Source of the DNA: Paenibacillus aestuarii
Lineage (GTDB): Bacteria > Bacillota > Bacilli > Paenibacillales > NBRC-103111
Reading direction: 5' to 3'
Assembly (NCBI RefSeq): GCF_027789125.1
Contig: NZ_JAQFVF010000045.1
Coordinates: 1 to 64,000 of the forward strand
DNA length: 64,000 bases
Shown piece after piece: positions 34,940-42,394 of this stretch. Below the pieces are notes generated by a model. The model searched no databases and was not told the origin of the DNA. It saw only the letters and a program-made list of their open reading frames with translations. Made by a program: the position numbers and the translations under genes. Each line of letters starts with the position of its first letter. Within the stretch, counting starts at the first letter, position 1.

Positions 34940-36035
34940 TCCTATCCACCTTCTTATTGGAGAATAACACCAATAAAAATAAAGTAACCACTACTGAAAT
35001 GGCACCCCACAGGGATGCGGGCAAGTAGAACCCCTTTAAGAACGCGGTATACTGCATATCACTGATGGGTAATCCTACAATGGTTACGATAACGATGCTG
35101 AGAAGCAATAATAATACAACAGAATTCTTCTTTTGCTTGGTAATTGTCATCAGTTCGATGAGTAAATACATCGATATAGCTATACGGACAAAGGCTCCTG
35201 ATAGCCATTGATAAATAGATAAAAAGTCCACATGGCGAATGTACTTCCCAATCGTGACAAGCCGCCATTCTTCATATGCAGGGTATCGTAATTCACCAGC
35301 CTCAAAGGGTCCAAATTCGGCGATTGCTCCCGTTACGGGTCCCAATATCAATAGGACTAAAAAGCAAGCAAGCAAATAAAGCTTCCAGAGAGGGATTTTC
35401 GTTTTGATCTGGTGCTGGAAGAGTAGAATGATCATCAGTTCGACCACCCCTCCGCCAACATACAAACTCCCATTGATCATTGGTCCTATTCCATTTTCAA
35501 AAACAGGTGTTAATAAGGAGTAATTTTTTTTGGGAAGATTAGAGCTCATGACAAAGTCTCCAAAAATGATGACAAAAGGTAACAAAATACCTGATGCAAT
35601 CGCAATGGTCTGTACTCCGTATTGTGCAGCAAAACAGGAGAGCAGCACCAAGGAAATGGAAAGGGCCCAGTGAGGAGTGCGAGGCAAATAAGAAGAATGT
35701 GCCCAGCTTGTCGTGTCCTTTAACGTCATCACTATAATCAAGAAGAGGTATATAATGAAAAAACATCGATATGCTCCACAGATCACTTTTCCATAATGTT
35801 GTGTCAACCAAGGAAAAAGATGCTGTTGGTGTGTTTTCCGCATAATGAAGTATAAAAGGGTTGTCCACACTAAGTAGGGCAGTATTGAAAACAATACACT
35901 TACCCAAGCATCCCGCTTTGCCTCATGGAGAAGGGGGGGGATGACCATTACGTGATTCATTAATCCTACGGCCAATATGATGACCGAAAACGCAGCATGG
36001 ATGCCGATGAGATCATTACCTAATTTGTTCTGCAC
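34929..36035 (-). CDS. Spore germination receptor subunit B (GerAB/ArcD/ProY family)
   Basis: About 368 residues with ten predicted membrane spans, related to amino-acid permeases; the subunit thought to bind the germinant. Features include IGIHAAFSVIILAVGLMNHV and FPWLTQHYGKVICGAYRCFF. The frame is open to a TTG at 36056, but GGGGGA just before the GTG at 36035 makes that the better start. First gene of the operon, which runs B-A-C with overlaps. A dedicated sigma-G-type promoter was not identified by eye. Confidence 0.9.
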   Translation of the reverse strand: MQNKLGNDLIGIHAAFSVIILAVGLMNHVMVIPPLLHEAKRDAWVSVLFSILPYLVWTTLLYFIMRKTHQQHLFPWLTQHYGKVICGAYRCFFIIYLFLIIVMTLKDTTSWAHSSYLPRTPHWALSISLVLLSCFAAQYGVQTIAIASGILLPFVIIFGDFVMSSNLPKKNYSLLTPVFENGIGPMINGSLYVGGGVVELMIILLFQHQIKTKIPLWKLYLLACFLVLLILGPVTGAIAEFGPFEAGELRYPAYEEWRLVTIGKYIRHVDFLSIYQWLSGAFVRIAISMYLLIELMTITKQKKNSVVLLLLLSIVIVTIVGLPISDMQYTAFLKGFYLPASLWGAISVVVTLFLLVLFSNKKVDRNEI

Positions 36036-36360
36036 TAATATCCCCCAATTATCCAAACCTCTTCAGGGAATTATTCCCAGGTACCAATGGGTTTAATCAA
36101 AAAGGTATTAAAAAACGCTCGGCTTACATTTAGTATTGGAGAACTTTAAAACTCGAGTGTTAGTGGCGTTTTTGTCTCATCCAGAAAGACGATTTAGAAA
36201 ATTGTAAATTAAAGTAACCGGCATGTATTTGAAATGGGGACGATTATAAATGTTCAAAGACTGTTCACTAATCTGGAGGTTTCTATAGAGGAAGGAGAGC
36301 ATACCCTATCGTTTGCATTTTTTATGGGTAAGTGGAAACAAAGCCGGCTAATATTGGGAA
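36036..36360. other. Upstream region of the ger operon
   Basis: No gene. Should contain the forespore promoter of the ger operon on the minus strand; I could not identify a confident -35/-10 pair. Confidence 0.4.
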
Positions 36361-36459
36361 CTTTGTGTCAAATATGTAGGCAGATTTGTGTCATAGAAAA
36401 ATGCACAAATTTCCCTACATTTTAGTCATGTGACACAAATCTCCCAACATTCTAGACAC
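36361..36459. repeat. MITE-like repeat, second copy (TGTAGGCAGATTTGTG...CACAAATTTCCCTACA)
   Basis: TGTAGGCAGATTTGTG and CACAAATTTCCCTACA form an inverted pair with 2 mismatches in 16; the loop TCATAGAAAAATG is shared with 32120-32131. It is followed by TTTAGTCATGTGACACAAAT, matching 32147-32165. Same family as 32036-32170. Confidence 0.75.
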
Positions 36460-36505
36460 CGCCCTCTAGACAGGTTGAAGACGCGATCAATTTTCAGCAA
36501 GCAGG

Positions 36506-36530
36506 CGTTAAACTAACTGGCAGTTTAACG
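36506..36530. repeat. Perfect palindrome CGTTAAACT...AGTTTAACG
   Basis: 9-bp arms with the loop AACTGGC. Variant at 13734-13758 and a degenerate copy at 58106-58129. The loop sequence AACTGGCAG/AACGGGCAG is shared with other palindromic repeats of the window. Confidence 0.65.
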
Positions 36531-36622
36531 TGGAAAAATGAAGAGGCTCCATGTCATTGGGAGCCCCTTAAGGCTGGTTGAATTAACAGGCAGGATTATA
36601 GAGCTGCAAGTCGTACTATTAA

Positions 36623-37036
<414 letters not shown>

Positions 37037-37095
37037 ACTAACGGGACGCGATAGCGCAGCGATGAAACTAAACCCATCGCTTGTTTTAGTTTCTA
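37037..37095. repeat. Composite palindromic repeat unit
   Basis: ACTAACGGGACGCGATAGC followed by GCAGCGATGAAACTAAACCCATCGCTTGT. The second half matches 8070-8107. It lies directly after the VOC stop and provides the first ATG of the next frame. Confidence 0.65.
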
Positions 37096-38135
37096 TAGTA
37101 TTTTCGCTCAACTTCATCACCGATAAGGTTGATTGCGTCGAAAGAAATGAGGGGATTACAATAAAGCATGCCATTTCGATAGGAGTGATATTGGTTATCA
37201 CTTTCTGCGGGCTCGCAGCGTGCTCCGGCAAGACAGAGAAGTCAAAGGCGCCGAGTGCACAGCACATCAGTTCGATAACCGAGGGCGGTGCGGCGGCCGT
37301 ACCAGGGTTTGCCCCGGCTACACTTGCGCCGACTCCGGGTGGGCCTGCACAAGCATCTGATAGGGCGGCTCGTGCTACACTACCGGATGCAGCAACGTCG
37401 GTGGATGCAGCAACGTCAGCGGATGCTACCGTAAAAACGGCGCTCATGCACAAATATGAGCAAGCCGTGCCGCGTTCCTGGGGAGAATCGGTGCCAGGCG
37501 TCAAGCGGCGGCTCGCCACGGTTGATCGTGTTGTTGCACTGACGTTCGACGCTTGTGGCGGTCCCGGAGGCAGTGGATACGATAAGGTGCTGATCGATTA
37601 CTTGACGGAGGAGAAGATCCCTGCCACTCTATTCATCAACAGCCGCTGGATCGACGCTAACCCGGATATTTTTCAGTCGTTGGCGGCAAATCCGCTGTTT
37701 GAAATCGAGAATCATGGCAAACAACACAAGCCGCTCTCAGTAAACGGCAAGTCGGCCTACGGAGTTAAGGGTACGGGATCCGTGGGCGAGGTCGTGGACG
37801 AAGCGCTATACAACAAACGAATGATCGAGGAGCTGACCGGCCGAAAAACGAAGCTGTTTCGCAGCGGTACTGCTTTCTATGATGACGTGGCCGTTCGGGT
37901 GTTGGGCGACCTAGAGCTGCAACCCGTCGGTTTCGATGTGCTCGGCGATGCCGGAGCAACTTTCTCGGCCAAGCAGATCGAGCAGGCGCTCAGCCGGGTG
38001 AAGCCCGGCTCCATCGTGATCTTCCACATGAACCAACCGACCAAGGAAACCGCCGCCGGCATCAAGCTTGCCGTCCCAGAGCTCCGGCAAAAGGGGTACT
38101 CGTTCGTGAAATTGGAGGACTACTCCTTGGAATAG
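37062..38135 (+). CDS. Lipoprotein polysaccharide deacetylase-like protein (NodB-related)
   Basis: Lipoprotein with an Ala/Pro/Thr-rich linker and a C-terminal NodB-type domain. Lipobox VITFCGLAAC with Cys54 (numbered from ATG 37062). Deacetylase motifs are divergent: VVALTFDACGGPGG in place of TFDDGP, ENHGKQHKPLS for the metal-binding His motif, FRSGTAFYDD and SIVIFHMNQ. The Asp and His metal ligands are retained, so cell-wall or exopolysaccharide N-deacetylation is likely. The ATG at 37062 lies inside repeat DNA and places a second hydrophobic segment before the lipobox; GAGGGG at 37151-37156 suggests a later, non-ATG start (ATT or ATA near 37157-37163). The 3' end is certain, the start is not. 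Confidence 0.78.
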   Translation: MKLNPSLVLVSIVFSLNFITDKVDCVERNEGITIKHAISIGVILVITFCGLAACSGKTEKSKAPSAQHISSITEGGAAAVPGFAPATLAPTPGGPAQASDRAARATLPDAATSVDAATSADATVKTALMHKYEQAVPRSWGESVPGVKRRLATVDRVVALTFDACGGPGGSGYDKVLIDYLTEEKIPATLFINSRWIDANPDIFQSLAANPLFEIENHGKQHKPLSVNGKSAYGVKGTGSVGEVVDEALYNKRMIEELTGRKTKLFRSGTAFYDDVAVRVLGDLELQPVGFDVLGDAGATFSAKQIEQALSRVKPGSIVIFHMNQPTKETAAGIKLAVPELRQKGYSFVKLEDYSLE

Positions 38136-38248
38136 TCCTCGGTGCGCGGTCGGACACACTTCCAGCAAATCAGCATTGCTCCTCTGGTATTCATGTTTAA
38201 AAACTTTTGCGGGATGGCATAATTCAATAAATTACTACGCAGGGTTGC

Positions 38249-38266
38249 GCTAGCGGACACGATAGT
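38249..38266. repeat. Palindromic repeat CGCTAGCGGACACGATAGTG
   Basis: Variant of the CTAACG family, followed by CAATGG...CCATTG, a second potential stem as in the composite units at 8066 and 37037. Confidence 0.5.
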
Positions 38267-38429
38267 GAAAAAGCAATGGGCAGACCGCAACGGTAGACAG
38301 CTGTCCATTGTTTCATAGAAGTGACTTTTATAGGTTATAACTATGAATATAATTCGTATTATATATTTGTGCAATAGTGTTTCCTGCCATATGATATATC
38401 ATAAATACCTAATGAGGGGGAGTGATCAG

Positions 38430-38975
38430 ATGTCATTTTATAACTTTATTGCAAACTCCATTGACGGTAAGTTTGCTGATCTATCTATTTACAGAGGGAA
38501 AGTGCTCCTTATTGTTAATACTGCTAGTAGATGTAGTTATTCTCGTCAATTTGCTGATCTACAAAAGCTTTACGAAAAGTACCGTAAGCAAGGGTTGGAA
38601 ATACTAGCTTTTCCTTGTAACCAATTTAATGAGAAAGAGCCGGGGAATAATTCGGAAGTGTCGGCATACTGTAAGAGCAACTTTAGGTTGACGTTCCCGT
38701 TATTTGAGAAGGTAGAGGTCAGGGGTCAAAATGCTCATCCATTATTCAAATTTTTAACTGAACAAGCACCCTTTCGAGGTTTCGACACTCAAACTGCCAA
38801 TGGCCAATGGATGCAGAATTTTCTGCAAGAAAAGTATCCTGATATATACGCTGGTGACGGAATTAAGTGGAATTTCACTAAGTTTTTGATCGATCGAAAT
38901 GGGCACGTTCAAGCAAGATATGAAACAACGACGGAGCCAATAGATTTAGAAGAAGTAATTGAATCATTGCTATAA
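38430..38975 (+). CDS. Glutathione/thiol peroxidase (Gpx family)
   Basis: Reduces hydroperoxides; bacterial Cys-type Gpx usually take electrons from thioredoxin or bacillithiol-type systems. 181 residues. Peroxidatic Cys35 in NTASRCSYSRQ, resolving Cys63 in FPCNQF, and WNFTKFLID near the end; these are the family's hallmark motifs, with RCSYSRQ instead of the usual KCGFTPQ. GGGGGAG with an 8-nt spacer selects ATG 38430; the frame is open from 38343 but without motifs. A palindrome and a terminator follow. Confidence 0.92.
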   Translation: MSFYNFIANSIDGKFADLSIYRGKVLLIVNTASRCSYSRQFADLQKLYEKYRKQGLEILAFPCNQFNEKEPGNNSEVSAYCKSNFRLTFPLFEKVEVRGQNAHPLFKFLTEQAPFRGFDTQTANGQWMQNFLQEKYPDIYAGDGIKWNFTKFLIDRNGHVQARYETTTEPIDLEEVIESLL

Positions 38976-38991
38976 AAGCAACCAGTCACTG

Positions 38992-39012
38992 AACTAACGG
39001 GAGACGTTAGTT
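38992..39012. repeat. Palindromic repeat AACTAACG...CGTTAGTT
   Basis: Perfect 8-bp arms with loop GGAGA, 17 bp after the Gpx stop. CTAACG family. Confidence 0.75.
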
Positions 39013-39030
39013 GAAAGATGTATATAACTT

Positions 39031-39066
39031 AGACTCGCGGCCCGTTGCTGTGGGTCTCTTTTTTTA
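39031..39066 (+). terminator. Terminator-like hairpin after gpx
   Basis: AGACTCGCGGCCCG...TGTGGGTCT followed by CTTTTTTTATT. Stem imperfect but T-run strong. Confidence 0.6.
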
Positions 39067-39146
39067 TTCATTTAATGAGCAGGAATGTTCTATAAATGGT
39101 TTAATTCTTATAAGATGATAATTTTTCTCTAAAGAGTGAGGATTTA

Positions 39147-39524
39147 ATGAAAAAATCGAAATTAGAATTCAACATGCGTTTGAGGGACGGTTATCCAGGA
39201 CCTATATATTTTGCAGATTTTATTATAGACGGACAATCCTTATACGATATGTATGCTAAGGAATTTGACTTTGTATCTTGCTTAGGGTGGGGAAGTGAGG
39301 AATTTCAGCAAGAACAAATTTCAAGGTTATTACTATTGAGTAAGCCAGATTTTTCAAATGGAAAGAATTCAATATATATTTGCCCTGCATGTGCTGATTT
39401 GGGATGTGGGTCCGTATCTTTATTTATAGAGAAGACCAAAGAAATAATAACTGGATGTTTAATGTGGTTTACTTGCTGCTTCTATTCTGGTTATCCCTTG
39501 TGCCGTTCACGACTGCCTGGATGA
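39147..39524 (+). pseudogene. Truncated uncharacterised gene fused to membrane-protein debris
   Basis: ATG with GAGTGAGGA upstream; residues 1-97 form a coherent soluble protein (GYPGPIYFADFIIDGQSLYD, YICPACADLGCGSVSLFIEK). From about 39444 the DNA is that of a different gene read in the wrong frame (WFTCCFYSGYPLC). The native C-terminus has been replaced by a deletion joining two genes. Family of the first part unknown; the CPACADLGCG cluster could bind zinc. Confidence 0.6.
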
Positions 39525-39813
39525 GTGAAAGTCATTTTGCAGCAACACCAACAGCGCTGTACGGTATTGTTTTACTTCTCGCGGCGCTCTCATACTGGCT
39601 GCTTCAGCGCTTATGAACCAGTATTCCAGCGATTCCTCATTTGTTCTGACGATGGGCAGAGACTTGAAGGGAAAATGATCTCCCTTGTTCTACTTGCTCG
39701 CGGTCTTGACCGCTTATGAGAGTCCTTGGATATCCGGCTTCTTTTTCGTACTTGTTGCCTTGATCTGGTTTTTACCGGATAAGCGAATCGAGCATATTTT
39801 AAGAGGCCATTAA
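39444..39813 (+). pseudogene. TMEM175/DUF1211 potassium-channel-like gene, 3' remnant
   Basis: Frame FNVVYLLLLFWLSLVPFTTA then WMSESHFAATPTALYG and ALSYWLL is typical of the last membrane repeat of TMEM175-family proteins; after a frameshift YESPWISGFFFVLVALIWFL, PDKRIEHILRGH closes the gene at 39813. The 5' half is lost at the junction with the preceding gene. Confidence 0.7.
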
Positions 39814-39850
39814 TGTTCCGTTTTCGTTCTATGACAATATAACAAAAAAA

Positions 39851-39864
39851 TGGAAACGCTTTCG
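39851..39864. promoter_or_regulatory. cre box before the AraC regulator
   Basis: TGGAAACGCTTTCG matches the cre consensus TGNAARCGNWWWCA at 13 of 14 positions, 37 bp before the GTG. CcpA repression of the regulator would place the locus under catabolite control. Confidence 0.65.
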
Positions 39865-39900
39865 TATTATCGATATACACTCAGATGAGGTGATTGTTCC

Positions 39901-42213
39901 GTGCTGGCGCTGAAACTGAAGCATTCCCGCGTTTTTCGAAGTTTTTTGATTTCCTATGTGCTCATTTTGTTAATTCCGATGCTGACCGGCTACATTTCAT
40001 ATCTGGTTTCTTCGAACATCATTAAAACGAGCTCTCTGGAGGCCAGCGCAATGCTGCTGAGTCAAAGCAAGGACATTTTGGACCGCAGAATGGAAGAGGT
40101 CGAAAACATCACCAGACAGCTGTCGATGGATCAGGATCTGAATTATGTCATGAACGAGCGGGTGGACGGCGATCATTTCAATGTGTATGCCATATGGAAA
40201 TCATGGCGGAACACGGCGGCATACAGCTTGACGAACAATTTTTTGGAAGACTTCTATATTTACTTGAATAACTATAATGTCATTTTTACACCGTCGGGCG
40301 TATATGTGCGGCCTGAGGACTATTACGACTTATTTCATTATGAGGGCATGAATCGAGACCAGTGGAAGCAGGAAATTTTGGGCAAGCTGCACCGTAGAGA
40401 AGTACTGCCATCACAACCGTTCAACAACAACGGTAAAAAGACGAACGTCATCACCTACCTGCAATCTTTGCCTTTCGAAAGCTTTCAGCATTCGCTCGGA
40501 ACGGCTGTCATTTTGATCGATGAGAACGAAATCGCCAAAATGCTGGAGCATACCCTGACGCAATATAGCGGCTGGGCTTATATCAGCGATAAGGAGGGGC
40601 GAACGATCGCCCGTGTCGGCATCGAGGATGCGCAAATCAAGGCGCTGCATGTCCCGGACCCCATCGATGGCCGCACGACGCATACGTTGGTCGATGACAA
40701 GACGCTGCTCATTTCCTCGAAGTCGACTTTTAACGGCTGGAAGTATGTGATCGGCTTGCCCAAGAGCAATGTGATGAAGCAATCGGTGTTCATCGCTCAA
40801 GTGACATGGACGATTACGATTACTACACTGCTTTTTGGGATTGTCGCGGCTTTATTACTTGCTTATAAAAACAGTGCGCCCATCAACCGGATTGTAACGA
40901 TTTTTCGGGAGCAGACTGGACAGGCCGGCTACAAGGCCAAGAACGAGTACGACTTTTTGCAAGGGAACATCTCTACGCTGCTTGCCAGTCAGAAATCGCT
41001 GGAGGACGAGCTGAAGCAGCAACAGCCGCTGTTGGAGGATGCTTTTTTGAAGCGACTGCTCAGGGGGGAGTTCGAGTCCTTGCAAGAAATTCGCACGCTG
41101 CTCGATTCCATGCCAAATATGAAAGTAAAAGATGCATCCGGCTATGTGGCAATCCTTCGGATTAACGGCTACAGCGGTCTGGTCAGCCAGGAAATTATTC
41201 ATGAGCTGAATGCGGCGCGCTTGCTGATGAAAAAATTTCTTCAAGAGCTGGGCAGCGTGCTGCAAATCAATGTGACCGATATGGATTCGGAAAAAATGGC
41301 GATTCTGATCACGTACGATGAGGCGGACGCTTCCGTGGCGGCCGAAGAGATCGCTGCCGTGTTCGACCGGCTTCGCGAGCATGTGAGAGAGGAATACCGC
41401 ATGCACATTACTATTGCGATCGGTAACGGCTTCCATGCGCTGTCAGACAGCAGCCGATCCTTCGAAGAGGCGAGACAGGCTCTGGATTATTCGGTGCTAT
41501 TAGATGAAGCTCAAACCTGCTGGTACCGCTGCATCATCAAGGAATCGAGCTCGTATTATTACCCGATCGATCTCGAATTGCGGATGATGAATGCCGTCAA
41601 AATCGGCGAGCTTCCGGAGGTGCGCCGCATATTCGATGGGCTGCTGGAGCAAAACTTCGCCGAGCGGCAGCTGTCTGCGGACATGGTGATGCAGTTGTTC
41701 GGCGAGCTGAAGGGGACCTTTCACAAGCTGCTGCAGCATAATCCTTTTACCGATCAAGCGTTAGCGGAGGGCCTCAAGCCCCGTGTGGAGCAACTGCAGC
41801 TTTCGATGAGCCTGGAGCGCTTCCGCAAAGAAATTTTGGGTTTGCTGGAAGCGTTCTGCAGCAGGGTGCTTAGGAAGAAAGAGGACAGTACGGGCGAAAT
41901 GATTCATAAAATCGTGAGCTTCCTGGAGCAGCATTATTCGGATGCCGATTTGAATCTGTACCGGGTGTCCGTTGCTGTGGAGCTCCCCGAGAAGTACATT
42001 TCTCAGCTGTTTAAGGAGCAGACCGGCGAGAATGTATCGGACTATTTGGAGAAAATCCGCATCAAGCAAGCGACGGACCTGCTGTTCAACAGCGAGCATA
42101 CGATTGATGAAATCTCGCAGCTTGTCGGCTATAACAGTGCGCATGCGTTTCGCCGCGCTTTTAAACGAGTGTCGGGCGTATCGCCCAGCAGCTACCGGAA
42201 AACGGTGAATTAA
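39901..42213 (+). CDS. Membrane-bound AraC-family transcriptional regulator
   Basis: 770 residues. Two membrane spans (about 14-36, FLISYVLILLIPMLTGYISY; and about 298-318, WTITITTLLFGIVAALLLAY) enclose an extracellular Cache-like sensor. A cytoplasmic linker follows, then a C-terminal AraC-type double HTH (about 667-770) with KYISQLFKEQTGENVSDYLE and LVGYNSAHAFRRAFKRVSGV. This is the one-component type (YesN/YtdP-like output on a sensor) common in Paenibacillus next to Lpl/Yte-type importers. GTG start with GAGGTG upstream. Likely activator of the two transcription units downstream through the TGTACCT repeats. Confidence 0.92.
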   Translation: MLALKLKHSRVFRSFLISYVLILLIPMLTGYISYLVSSNIIKTSSLEASAMLLSQSKDILDRRMEEVENITRQLSMDQDLNYVMNERVDGDHFNVYAIWKSWRNTAAYSLTNNFLEDFYIYLNNYNVIFTPSGVYVRPEDYYDLFHYEGMNRDQWKQEILGKLHRREVLPSQPFNNNGKKTNVITYLQSLPFESFQHSLGTAVILIDENEIAKMLEHTLTQYSGWAYISDKEGRTIARVGIEDAQIKALHVPDPIDGRTTHTLVDDKTLLISSKSTFNGWKYVIGLPKSNVMKQSVFIAQVTWTITITTLLFGIVAALLLAYKNSAPINRIVTIFREQTGQAGYKAKNEYDFLQGNISTLLASQKSLEDELKQQQPLLEDAFLKRLLRGEFESLQEIRTLLDSMPNMKVKDASGYVAILRINGYSGLVSQEIIHELNAARLLMKKFLQELGSVLQINVTDMDSEKMAILITYDEADASVAAEEIAAVFDRLREHVREEYRMHITIAIGNGFHALSDSSRSFEEARQALDYSVLLDEAQTCWYRCIIKESSSYYYPIDLELRMMNAVKIGELPEVRRIFDGLLEQNFAERQLSADMVMQLFGELKGTFHKLLQHNPFTDQALAEGLKPRVEQLQLSMSLERFRKEILGLLEAFCSRVLRKKEDSTGEMIHKIVSFLEQHYSDADLNLYRVSVAVELPEKYISQLFKEQTGENVSDYLEKIRIKQATDLLFNSEHTIDEISQLVGYNSAHAFRRAFKRVSGVSPSSYRKTVN

Positions 42214-42288
42214 CCGCGCTTAATGCCGGCTTGGCGGGGCGGTGCAGGACAGTGAACGGGGGGAGGGGCGAAGAAGCAGCGCCGGTAC

Positions 42289-42314
42289 GGTACCCTTTTG
42301 TCAGAAATGTACCT
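42289..42314. promoter_or_regulatory. TGTACCT direct repeats before the GH95 gene
   Basis: GGTACCC at 42289 and TGTACCT at 42308, 19 nt apart (start to start), about 87 bp before the GH95 ATG. The same spacing occurs twice before the importer operon. Candidate sites for the AraC regulator. Confidence 0.55.
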
Positions 42315-42394
42315 TTACATCAGCGAGGAAAAGTGATTTATTTGGCTTGATTTGGATTTGGGACTTACTGTGATGAGAAAAGGAGCTGTCAAGC

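Noticed and set aside
37062..38135. Treating the deacetylase as a pseudogene because of its divergent TFDACGG motif
   Set aside because: The frame is long and intact, the metal-binding Asp/His residues persist and the lipobox is good; divergence is compatible with a subfamily.
39901..42213. Two-component histidine kinase instead of an AraC regulator
   Set aside because: The membrane sensor layout is similar, but there is no HisKA or HATPase motif and the C-terminus is a clear AraC HTH.
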